Shown: positions 1-5,125 of the stretch, in pieces | Numbering within the stretch: the stretch's first letter is position 1 | Layout of the letters: each line of letters begins with the position of its first letter | The notes under the pieces: generated by a model | What the model was told of the DNA's origin: nothing | The model's database searches: none | Seen by the model: the letters and a program-made list of their open reading frames with translations, nothing else | NCBI GenBank assembly: GCA_024400895.1 | Contig: JAKSMA010000089.1 | Location: forward strand, 1 to 8,922 | Source: Muribaculaceae bacterium | GTDB lineage: Bacteria > Bacteroidota > Bacteroidia > Bacteroidales > Muribaculaceae | Reading direction: 5' to 3' | Length of the DNA stretch: 8,922 nt | Translations under genes and position numbers: made by a program

Positions 1-1
1 C

Positions 2-163
2 GACGGCAATGGCACCAAAGATGTGAGCGATGTTACCTCGCTTATCAATATCATACTCGGCGAAAAGCCTGCGGGCTACAACCCTGTGGCCATCGACGTC
101 GATGGCAATGGCGCTGTGGATGTGAGCGATGTGACGGCTCTTATCAATATGATTCTTGAATAA
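2..163 (+). CDS. C-terminal end of a dockerin-like repeat protein (5' partial)
   Basis: Only the last 53 codons are visible; the gene begins left of the window. The translation holds two copies of a dockerin type I-like calcium loop, D-G-N-G-x-x-D-V-S-D-V-T-x-L-I-N-x-I-L. The first is at about residues 1-20 of the visible part and the second at about 32-53, separated by a short G-E-K-P-A-G-Y-N-P linker. The acidic and Asn positions of each loop (D, N, D, D) are intact. In Bacteroidales such pairs commonly close large exported proteins, where they are thought to bind calcium and mediate protein contacts rather than build a clostridial cellulosome. The stop codon lies only 18 bp before the next gene, in the same orientation, so the two are probably co-transcribed. 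The main domain and function of the protein cannot be seen. Confidence 0.85.
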   Translation, partial: DGNGTKDVSDVTSLINIILGEKPAGYNPVAIDVDGNGAVDVSDVTALINMILE

Positions 164-181
164 CAAACTATTTTATTTATT

Positions 182-1120
182 ATGAAGAAAACATTACTAC
201 TTTTGATGGCTGCTTTTGCGGCTACAAGCATGTCGGCAACCGACTACGTTTTGGATTTGAGTGCTCCTACTTATCCAGAAGAAATCAACTTTATTCAAAA
301 GGGAAATGGCCAAATTTGGAGCGACACTTACAATGAAGACGAGTACATTCTCAACTACACTCCATTCATCTTCTACCACTTGATGAGCGGTATGAGTTAT
401 GGTGGCACATATTGGGATGGATTCACAGTGGTGAAGTGCGGCGACAATTCAAAGCAAACCGACTTCGTGACCAACCAATGGGGCAACATGGCTGGTGGCG
501 GTATCGACCCTAACATCCAGTCGGCAGTTGTTGCTAATCCAAATGTTCCTTATATGCTCGCCTATGTGCCCGATTTCATGGGTCCTGGTCTTGCTGGTGT
601 GGAATTTGACGACGACAACACCTACATGGCTAAGGGTGTGTATGTGAACATGAGCGCTTACGCTTATTATTCTTGCCTTGAAGGCGATGCTATGTCTGAA
701 GGTCTGAAGGAAGAAGGTGCATCTTTCAAGTTGCAGGCTATTGGTAAGCTTGGCAACGAAAGCAAAACAGTGGAAATCGAACTTGCTGGTTTCAGCAATG
801 GCAAATTCCACGCACTCACCGACTGGACTTGGTTCGACATGACCGAACTTGGCGAAGTAGAAAAGATTTACTTCTCACTCACTTCTACCGATGCCAGCCA
901 ATGGGGTATGAACACTCCTGCATATTTTGCAATGGACAAGTTTACCGTAAGCGACAAGAGCGAACCTACTGGCGTTAACGACGTTAACGACAAGGCTGTG
1001 GCTTCTGTTAAGTACGTGAATGTGGCTGGTCAAGTTAGCGACACTGCATTCGACGGCGTGAACGTGAAGGTGACTACCTACACCGATGGCTCAACCAAGT
1101 CGGTTAAGGTAATGAAATAA
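182..1120 (+). CDS. Exported DUF4465-type protein with T9SS-like C-terminal tail
   Basis: This is a 312-residue protein. Residues 1-19 are a Sec signal peptide (K-K, a run of Leu, then A-T-S-M-S-A). There is no lipobox, so it is not an obvious lipoprotein. The body carries features I associate with DUF4465: W-D-G-F near 78-81, an N-Q-W/G-G-G stretch near 98-107, W-T-W-F-D-M near 215-220, and G-M-N-T-P-A-Y-F-A-M-D at 242-252. From about residue 263 comes a roughly 50-residue tail (T-G-V-N-D-V, then Y-V-N-V-A-G-Q, then V-T-T-Y-T-D-G, ending K-V-M-K) like the tails of the two minus-strand proteins nearby. Such tails resemble type IX secretion sorting domains, suggesting export and surface attachment. 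The ATG at 182 follows an A/T-rich spacer with no Shine-Dalgarno site, as is normal in this phylum. The molecular function of DUF4465 is not established. Proximity to a B12-regulated operon hints at corrinoid uptake, but the gene has no riboswitch of its own in view. Confidence 0.85.
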   Translation: MKKTLLLLMAAFAATSMSATDYVLDLSAPTYPEEINFIQKGNGQIWSDTYNEDEYILNYTPFIFYHLMSGMSYGGTYWDGFTVVKCGDNSKQTDFVTNQWGNMAGGGIDPNIQSAVVANPNVPYMLAYVPDFMGPGLAGVEFDDDNTYMAKGVYVNMSAYAYYSCLEGDAMSEGLKEEGASFKLQAIGKLGNESKTVEIELAGFSNGKFHALTDWTWFDMTELGEVEKIYFSLTSTDASQWGMNTPAYFAMDKFTVSDKSEPTGVNDVNDKAVASVKYVNVAGQVSDTAFDGVNVKVTTYTDGSTKSVKVMK

Positions 1121-1145
1121 TCCAAGCGATTAATCATACAGATTT

Positions 1146-1186
1146 GCGGCAATCTCCTCACCATAGGAGGTTGCCGCCTTTGTTTT
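1146..1186 (+). terminator. Intrinsic terminator of the DUF4465 gene
   Basis: A 13-bp stem (1146-1158 pairing with 1165-1177, one G-U wobble) has a 6-nt loop and is followed by a T-rich run (TTTGTTTT). It sits 25 bp after the stop codon of the DUF4465-type gene and closes the plus-strand unit before the MITE-like element. Confidence 0.9.
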
Positions 1187-1229
1187 GTGCATGCTCCTTT
1201 TCTTGAATCTATGGAAAACAAGTGGTGGA

Positions 1230-1587
1230 GACTGTCCGAAAACTTAAAATGACAGAATTGCAATTTACAGATTGAAAGTAGAGGTTGTTGTGCTCAGGCT
1301 GGAGGCCTGCACTTGTGAGTAACCGGGTACGCAGTGCCCGGATAAAAGAAGGAAAAGTATTCAGGCTGGAGGCCAGTACTTTGCAAATTGCTCGCAAACG
1401 TGCGAGTATCTGGAAATCTTTGTGTTTGTAGGTACTGGCTTCCAGCCAGGGGGGGCGTTTTCCGTGGGCAAAATCTCCTTCATCGATTTTCCCCACGGTT
1501 ACTCAACTGCTGGCTTCCAGCCAGAACATGGCACCTCCTTAAAATTTGCAACTGTTTGTGTACTCTGCAACAAGTTCTCGGACAGTC
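1230..1587. mobile_element. 358-bp MITE-like element with terminal and nested inverted repeats
   Basis: The left end GACTGTCCGAAAACTT (1230-1245) and the reverse complement of the right end (1572-1587) agree at 15 of 16 positions. The flanks AGTGGTGGA (1221-1229) and AGTGGGGGA (1588-1596) agree at 8 of 9 and look like a target-site duplication. Inside, a motif close to CAGGCTGGAGGCC[AT]G[CT]AC occurs twice forward (1295-1312, 1362-1379) and twice inverted (1432-1449, 1507-1524). Each forward copy pairs with an inverted one around the same centre, near 1405-1410, as do the ends. The whole element could therefore fold into one long hairpin. Smaller hairpins lie at 1391-1406 (6 bp) and 1462-1498 (14-bp arms, one mismatch). 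No credible ORF or transposase is present, so it would be non-autonomous. It lies between two convergent terminators, a neutral insertion site. I cannot name the parent IS family. Confidence 0.65.
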
Positions 1588-1599
1588 AGTGGGGGAGCC

Positions 1600-1631
1600 A
1601 AAAAATAGCGCCGAACGAATGCGTTCGGCGC
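1600..1631 (-). terminator. Intrinsic terminator of the B12-regulated operon
   Basis: A perfect 10-bp stem (1608-1617 with 1622-1631, sequence GCGCCGAACG) has a 4-nt loop. Read on the minus strand it is followed by TATTTTTT. It lies about 40 bp downstream of the 417-residue gene's stop codon and immediately beside the right edge of the MITE-like element. Confidence 0.88.
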
Positions 1632-1670
1632 CATCAGTGTTACTATATGTGTGCTACGGTTTGAAGCGTT

Positions 1671-2924
1671 TTACTTCACCATTTGCTTGATGGCGTTATG
1701 GCTGCCATCAGTGTATTCAGTGACCACAATGTTGAGACCGCTGAATGGGGTAGCGCTGCTTTGACCAGCAGCATTGTAGTAGATTTGTGATTTCACAACT
1801 TTTGCACCTTGAATGTCGGCTACATCGGTTGGTGTTACGCTCTTTGGAGCAAACATCACCATTGCAGGGAACCAGTAGTTGGCGTCGAGGGTCATATTGC
1901 TTTCTTCTTCGCCAAGGGTGTTGTAGATGTGGAGGTGGTAGTTTTGTGAGCTATAGCCTTCAAAAGTTTCGACCACGATTTTTCCATATTCAGCATCAAA
2001 ACCAATCACGTTGCCATACATCTGTTCGCCGTCGGGCAATGAAATGAATTCTTGGGTGAGTTCACCAGTATTCATGTCATACTTGCTGATAAACTTGCCA
2101 CCGTCGGCAGGTGCATAGTAGAGCACCTTGTTGGCTTCGTCGATAGCAGGAGCAGTTTGCTTCCAAGCCCAGGCAGGGTTTTGGCAAGCCATAGGCACGA
2201 TGGTTGGTTCTTCTGGCTCAAATGTAGAGGCGTCGAGCTTGATGAATTGTTCGGTGTTGTTGGCAGATGGTGTGCCCCAAGTGCAATTATTCACGCTCAC
2301 CCAAATCTCATCGTTCACTTTAAACAAGGCGCAAGTGCTTGTGCTCACGTCGACGGTCTTCTCCAGCTGGTCGGTAGTGGTGTCGATTACATACACACCC
2401 TTGCTTTGGGCGCAAACGATGAGTTTGTCGCCTGCAAGTTCCATCGCACCTGGTTCTTTCACACTGGTGCCAGCGATAGGACCAGAAGTTTCGCCAGTGG
2501 TAGGGTTGACAACATACACGCCTTTTGTGGTGCCGACATACACTTTGGTGTCGCTGAATGGATAGCATGCTCGAGTGTCGCCACTTTCGCTAAATTGAGC
2601 GATAGAAAGCTTCGACTGCAATGTCTTGGCGTCGACCACATCGAATCGTCCGCCAGTTTCACCATAGTTCTGCTTTGAGCAGAAATAGATGTTGTTGGCG
2701 TCGCTGTTGGCATATTGAGTGGTGTTGCCAAGTGTGCGTCCAGGGTTTTCTTTCTGGAAAGCGCGGTAAACCATTTCGCCATCGGTGAATGAATAGAAGT
2801 TAACAGAGCTGGCATTGTGTCCAAACCAGTCTTCATTCACGATGAATACACCGTCGGTGTAGTTTGTGGCAAAGGCACATATAGCCAAAGAGGCTATGGC
2901 CAGCGAGAGAATTCCTTTTTTCAT
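1671..2924 (-). CDS. Exported DUF5074/YncE-like beta-propeller with T9SS-like tail; probable corrinoid-binding surface protein
   Basis: This is a 417-residue protein, second gene of the riboswitch-led operon. Residues 1-19 form a signal peptide (M-K-K-G, hydrophobic stretch, A-I-C-A-F-A). The lone Cys is not preceded by a proper lipobox, so signal peptidase I cleavage is more likely. The mature part starts with G-V-F-I-V-N-E-D-W-F-G-H-N, typical of the first blade of DUF5074 proteins. Blade-like strands follow (V-Y-V-G-T-T-K-G-V-Y-V-V-N-P near 128-141; a G-V-Y-V-I-D repeat further on), consistent with a seven-bladed YVTN-type propeller. BtuG, the cell-surface B12-binding partner of BtuB in Bacteroides, is a propeller of this general class, and the cobalamin riboswitch upstream supports a corrinoid role. 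Unlike BtuG it ends in a T9SS-like tail (366-417, with Y-Y-N-A-A-G-Q and V-V-T-E-Y-T-D-G) instead of carrying a lipid anchor. Ligand binding is inferred. A lactonase-like or structural propeller is the alternative. Confidence 0.82.
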   Translation of the reverse strand: MKKGILSLAIASLAICAFATNYTDGVFIVNEDWFGHNASSVNFYSFTDGEMVYRAFQKENPGRTLGNTTQYANSDANNIYFCSKQNYGETGGRFDVVDAKTLQSKLSIAQFSESGDTRACYPFSDTKVYVGTTKGVYVVNPTTGETSGPIAGTSVKEPGAMELAGDKLIVCAQSKGVYVIDTTTDQLEKTVDVSTSTCALFKVNDEIWVSVNNCTWGTPSANNTEQFIKLDASTFEPEEPTIVPMACQNPAWAWKQTAPAIDEANKVLYYAPADGGKFISKYDMNTGELTQEFISLPDGEQMYGNVIGFDAEYGKIVVETFEGYSSQNYHLHIYNTLGEEESNMTLDANYWFPAMVMFAPKSVTPTDVADIQGAKVVKSQIYYNAAGQSSATPFSGLNIVVTEYTDGSHNAIKQMVK

Positions 2925-2930
2925 AAAAAA

Positions 2931-2965
2931 ATGATAATGTTAAAATGATAATGTTAAAATGATTA
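2931..2965 (-). repeat. 14-bp tandem repeat in the operon's intergenic gap
   Basis: ATGATAATGTTAAA occurs at 2931-2944 and 2945-2958, followed by a partial third copy (2959-2965). It fills most of the 38-bp gap between the two B12-regulated genes and runs into the stop codon of the 274-residue gene. On the mRNA it is an A/U-rich stretch just before the 417-residue gene's start, so it may set spacing or ribosome access. It may also be simple slippage. Confidence 0.8.
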
Positions 2966-3787
2966 TTTAATGCACTTTGCTGTGACCTTAGTGCCATCGG
3001 TGAAGGTTGTAACCACGATGTTCACGCCGCTGAAAGGCTTTTCGCTCATTTGTCCAGCGAGGTTGCTGTAAGTTACGTTTGCAATAGTTTTGCTTGTTTG
3101 GATATCGTCGACAGCGGTAGGAACCACTTCGTTTGCAGGAATAGCTTCGAAATCGCCCCAAGTGTTAGAGCCTCCGCTAAATGAAGAGAAGAGCCAGAGG
3201 TCCCAGCATCCGTCAGTCAGCTTGCGACCTGTGCAACCAGTGCTTGCGTAGCTGATTTTTTCAGCAGGGTTGGTAGCGAGGTTGTAACTCCAGTAGCCCT
3301 GCATCCAGCCACTGTTCCAGAAGTCGGCGTCGCTTGCTGTTACATAGCTGTCGAAGCTTGTTGAAGAAAGATTATAGATGCCGTTTTCGTCAGGAGTCAT
3401 AGCGTTGCCGTTTTTGTCGTTGAGTGTGAAGCCATTGTTGTCGGCATCCCAACCGAAACCGCCGATGGTCTTGCCAAAGTTGGTGTCTGCTGCCATCACG
3501 AAGAAGCGAGGATTGTTGGCAGCGATGTCCATAACCATGTCGGCACCAGTCTTATCGCCGTCGAAGTGGTAGCCAAATACCCATGAATATTCGCTACCGG
3601 TCCACTTGATCACGAGTGCAGCGCTGTTGCTACCTTCGCCACTCCAGTTTTTGATGTCGTTGAAAGTGAAGGTGGCTGCGTTGGCAGGAGCCTTGTGACT
3701 TACAGGTTTTGCATGTTTTGGTGCTTGTTGTGCAACCATAGTTGCTGCGCAGAAGAGCGCGGTGAGGAGAATGTAAAATTTCTTCAT
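2963..3787 (-). CDS. Exported protein of uncharacterised family, first gene of the B12 riboswitch operon, T9SS-like tail
   Basis: This is a 274-residue protein. The signal peptide covers residues 1-20 (M-K-K-F-Y-I-L-L-T-A-L-F-C-A-A-T-M-V-A-Q), with no canonical lipobox. The body is rich in Trp, Gly and Asp: S-A-A-L-V-I-K-W (55-62), S-W-V-F-G-Y-H-F-D-G (68-77), T-G-A-D-M-x-x-x-I-A (80-89), N-P-R-F-F (92-96), G-Y-W-S-Y (164-168) and D-G-C-W-D-L-W-L-F (192-200). I have seen this arrangement in Bacteroidetes exported proteins but can give no family name or function. The tail at 224-274 has Y-S-N-L-A-G-Q and V-V-T-T-F-T-D-G, nearly the same as its operon neighbour's. It is the first gene after a cobalamin riboswitch and is followed 38 bp later by a BtuG-like propeller, so a role in capturing or holding corrinoids at the cell surface is the leading inference. 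BtuH-like B12-binding proteins are a possible comparison, but I cannot show homology. Confidence 0.8.
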   Translation of the reverse strand: MKKFYILLTALFCAATMVAQQAPKHAKPVSHKAPANAATFTFNDIKNWSGEGSNSAALVIKWTGSEYSWVFGYHFDGDKTGADMVMDIAANNPRFFVMAADTNFGKTIGGFGWDADNNGFTLNDKNGNAMTPDENGIYNLSSTSFDSYVTASDADFWNSGWMQGYWSYNLATNPAEKISYASTGCTGRKLTDGCWDLWLFSSFSGGSNTWGDFEAIPANEVVPTAVDDIQTSKTIANVTYSNLAGQMSEKPFSGVNIVVTTFTDGTKVTAKCIK

Positions 3788-3793
3788 TTTTTT

Positions 3794-3852
3794 GAACTTT
3801 TAAAACGTTGATTAATTAATAAATAAAAAAATAAAACTTCTTTTAAAAGTTC
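3794..3852 (-). promoter_or_regulatory. 12-bp inverted repeat abutting the start codon of the 274-residue gene
   Basis: GAACTTTTAAAA (3794-3805) and its exact reverse complement (3841-3852) are separated by 35 A/T-rich bases. On the mRNA the 3' arm ends six bases (AAAAAA) before the AUG. If formed, the stem would sit on the ribosome landing site. This could be a translational switch coupled to the riboswitch or a stability element. The arms are perfect, but the function is inferred. Confidence 0.55.
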
Positions 3853-3956
3853 GCGTGGAAATAAAGAAAGGGGGTCTTGCGAGAATGCGTAGCGTCAGTC
3901 CAGGCACAGTTGTGGAGTGCTTACTGCAAATGTCGGCAAAAGTGTCTTGGTTTTTG

Positions 3957-3969
3957 CGACTACATCATT
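3957..3969 (-). promoter_or_regulatory. Segment complementary to the riboswitch P6 3' strand (candidate anti-aptamer)
   Basis: These 13 bases are an exact inverted copy of 4069-4081, the 3' strand of the riboswitch P6 stem. Located about 15 nt after the P13 hairpin, the segment could pair with P6 and open the aptamer, giving two mutually exclusive folds. This is a sequence-level prediction only. Confidence 0.45.
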
Positions 3970-3984
3970 CTTTTTGTTGGCCTC

Positions 3985-4226
3985 GGTTCATGTCCACGTG
4001 AACCATAACAAGGCTGCATGATAAGGTAGGTATTCTGACTTACTCCTTCGTTTTCAAGCCTTCCCGGTAATGATGTAGTCGTCTTTGGAGAATGTCGACT
4101 GAAGATTACTGTCCAGTGGCTAAAAATATGAAAACGAACAAAAAGCGAGGGAGCTTACAGCAGCGGGACTGTCCAGGATTCTCACCTGATTCCCTTTTAA
4201 TCTCCGGTGGGAGAGCCTCACATGTT
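3985..4226 (-). promoter_or_regulatory. Cobalamin (vitamin B12) riboswitch, class I type
   Basis: Read on the minus strand, the conserved elements appear in the right order. P1 5' strand is at 4218-4214 (AGGCT). Then comes AAAAGGGAA with a GGTGAGAATCC-type segment (about 4198-4174), CCCGCTGCTGTAAGC (4167-4153) and L5 GCCACTG (4120-4114). P6 has GTAAT/ATTAC plus AGTCG/CGACT pairing (4109-4067). GGGAAGG is at 4065-4059, the B12 box AGTCAGAATACCTACC at 4040-4025, and the P1 3' strand AGCCTTGTT at 4015-4007. Downstream is a 6-bp hairpin (3985-4004) whose loop carries GUGG, complementary to CCAC in L5, as expected for the L5-L13 kissing loop. Binding of adenosyl- or other cobalamin normally shuts down the downstream genes. 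Here those are the two exported proteins, about 200 nt further on. No strong terminator is evident in the leader, so control is more likely translational. Confidence 0.95.
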
Positions 4227-4239
4227 AGTTTTGTTGGTG

Positions 4240-4270
4240 CAAAGTTAGGGATTATTTCCGAAATGGCAAA
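4240..4270 (-). promoter_or_regulatory. Consensus Bacteroidetes promoter of the B12 operon
   Basis: On the minus strand, TTTG (4270-4267) is followed after 19 bp by TAACTTTG (4247-4240), an exact match to the primary sigma factor consensus of this phylum (TTTG, 19-21 bp, TAnnTTTG). Transcription would start near 4233, just ahead of the riboswitch's P1 strand. The -33 box lies inside the T-run of the rpsU terminator. Confidence 0.8.
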
Positions 4271-4302
4271 AAAAAACTGCACACCCTTGAGAGGGCGTGC
4301 AG
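4268..4302 (-). terminator. Intrinsic terminator of rpsU
   Basis: An 11-bp stem (4277-4287 with 4292-4302, one G-U pair in the minus-strand RNA) and a 4-nt loop are followed on the minus strand by nine T residues (4276-4268). It begins about 30 bp after the rpsU stop codon. Confidence 0.9.
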
Positions 4303-4330
4303 CCATATGCTTTGTTCAGTAATCCGACGA

Positions 4331-4522
4331 TTAGTCTTCTACTTGGTGAAGCTTTTGAACGTAAACAGCCTTAGCCATTTTCTTGCGGTTGATTACAGAT
4401 GGCTTGTCGAATTGTTGACGGGCACGAAGTTCTTTTACGATACCGGTCTTTTCATATTTACGTTTGAATTTCTTAAGGGCGCGTTCGATGTTTTCGCCTT
4501 CTTTTACTGGAACTACGATCAT
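4331..4522 (-). CDS. rpsU: 30S ribosomal protein S21
   Basis: This 63-residue basic protein starts M-I-V-V-P-V-K-E-G-E-N-I-E and continues A-L-K-K-F-K-R-K-Y-E-K-T-G. The central R-A-R-Q-Q-F-D-K-P-S motif is typical of Bacteroidetes S21. Length and composition fit the family: small, Lys/Arg-rich and complete. S21 binds late to the 30S platform near the anti-Shine-Dalgarno end of 16S rRNA, where in Bacteroidetes it helps keep that region occupied, in line with the lack of Shine-Dalgarno sites throughout this window. It is transcribed as a single gene with its own leader and terminator, next to a likely ncRNA gene upstream. Confidence 0.97.
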   Translation of the reverse strand: MIVVPVKEGENIERALKKFKRKYEKTGIVKELRARQQFDKPSVINRKKMAKAVYVQKLHQVED

Positions 4523-4582
4523 AATTCTAAAAGTTTTAAATTGTTGTTATTATATTGTTTGTTATTAAATTTCGCTTGTAGT

Positions 4583-4614
4583 GGACTCGGCAAGAGTCCT
4601 TGGGCGCAAATGTA
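4583..4614 (-). promoter_or_regulatory. Likely rpsU promoter (-7 box) and leader hairpin
   Basis: On the minus strand TACATTTG (4614-4607) fits the TAnnTTTG -7 element, but no TTTG lies at the usual distance, so the promoter is only half supported. About 8 bp later the predicted leader carries a 6-bp hairpin, GGACTC-ttgcc-GAGTCC (4599-4583), followed by roughly 60 A/T-rich bases up to the AUG. The hairpin could be an autoregulatory or stability element; no known r-protein leader is recognised. Confidence 0.5.
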
Positions 4615-4624
4615 GCGCCGCTAC

Positions 4625-4866
4625 AAAAAGCGGTAATGGGCATATCGATGCCTTCCTACCAGGGGGATTGTTGGCCGAAGCCTCCAACCTATATATAAAA
4701 TGATATGAAATGTTCCGCTGCAGAATATTCCATCGCCATCTGCGCCCCTCTTGCTGAGTGGCTTCAGTGCGATGCAGGCAAGCGGAAAGTGCCTGTAATC
4801 AGATGGTTATATGTAGTCTATCTGTATGTCTGATGGGTTTAAGAATCAACCTCCTTTCAGTTTTCG
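4625..4866 (-). ncRNA. Candidate structured ncRNA gene, about 240 nt, family not identified
   Basis: The stretch has no plausible ORF but has its own promoter and terminator. On the minus strand the sequence can pair extensively. ATCAGA pairs with TCTGAT early on. CAGGCA/TGCCTG forms a local hairpin, alternative to a long arm in which TTCCGC and GCATCGC pair with GCGATG and GCGGAA across the centre. There is a GTTGG/CCAAC hairpin, and A-G-G/G-G/A-T-T near the start can pair partly with AATCCCCCT near the end. The final GGTA..GGCAT-cgat-ATGCC..TACC followed by GCTTTTTG (4663-4625) is a fair intrinsic terminator. The layout (long imperfect rod, closing stem, housekeeping neighbour) would suit a 6S-like RNA or a Bacteroidales-specific ncRNA. 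I saw no signature of tmRNA, RNase P RNA or SRP RNA. Confidence 0.6.
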
Positions 4867-4870
4867 GGTG

Positions 4871-4900
4871 CAAATTTAGTGAAAATATTTGAATTACAAT
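4871..4900 (-). promoter_or_regulatory. Promoter of the candidate ncRNA
   Basis: On the minus strand, ATTG (4900-4897) is followed after 18 bp by TAAATTTG (4878-4871), an exact TAnnTTTG -7 box. The start would fall near 4866. No ORF with a sensible start follows for over 300 bp, which supports an RNA product. Confidence 0.65.
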
Positions 4901-4923
4901 CATTTTACTGCCTAAAAAATTGC

Positions 4924-4950
4924 GAATTCTTGTGACATGGTCACGAATTC
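4924..4950. repeat. Imperfect palindrome between divergent units
   Basis: GAATTC-TT-GTGAC-atg-GTCAC-GAATTC forms two nested arms (6 and 5 bp) with a 2-base bulge. A further GCGAATTG copy of the arm core follows at 4952-4959. It lies upstream of both the ncRNA promoter (minus) and the barrel-protein gene (plus), where an operator would be useful. No regulator can be named. Confidence 0.45.
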
Positions 4951-5117
4951 AGCGAATTGATTTTTTGAAGTGGATGGATTTTATTATTCTGTTGCTGATG
5001 AAAATTTGTTTAATTCGTGAAAGAAGAGTTTTTTCTTCGGGGAAGGAATTTTTGAAAATGAAACATTGTTTGCAGTTTTTTATGTTTGTGGTGGTAGGAA
5101 TTGTTGGAAAATTGGCT

Positions 5118-5125
5118 TACTTTTG
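5118..5125 (+). promoter_or_regulatory. -7 element of the barrel-protein gene
   Basis: TACTTTTG matches TAnnTTTG. The -33 element is not clear; TTG at 5101-5103 is closer than usual. A start near 5131 would leave a leader of about 15 nt and would rule out the TTG codon at 5101 as the translation start. Confidence 0.5.

Noticed and set aside
1295..1524. CRISPR array made of the GGCTGGARGCC repeats
   Set aside because: There are only four copies, two in each orientation, unevenly spaced and imperfect, with no spacers of constant length and no cas genes.
1388..1690. 100-codon and 80-codon plus-strand frames across the MITE-like element
   Set aside because: They are made of inverted-repeat DNA and run into a terminator and the antisense end of the propeller gene; no start signals or recognisable protein features.
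2052..2678. A 208-codon plus-strand open frame opposite the propeller gene
   Set aside because: It lies entirely antisense to a well-supported gene, has no signal, promoter or family features, and its composition reflects the complementary strand.
2320..2836. Alternative minus-strand frames (82 and 125 codons) within the propeller gene
   Set aside because: They are out-of-frame shadows of a complete gene with a signal peptide, blades and tail.
4092..4322. Small open frames on both strands across the B12 leader
   Set aside because: The sequence is accounted for by the riboswitch aptamer, promoter and rpsU terminator.
4625..4866. Lysine riboswitch or second cobalamin riboswitch
   Set aside because: A short AGAGGGGCGC stretch is superficially similar to a lysine element, but the other conserved segments are missing; no B12 box is present, and the unit ends in a terminator before rpsU.
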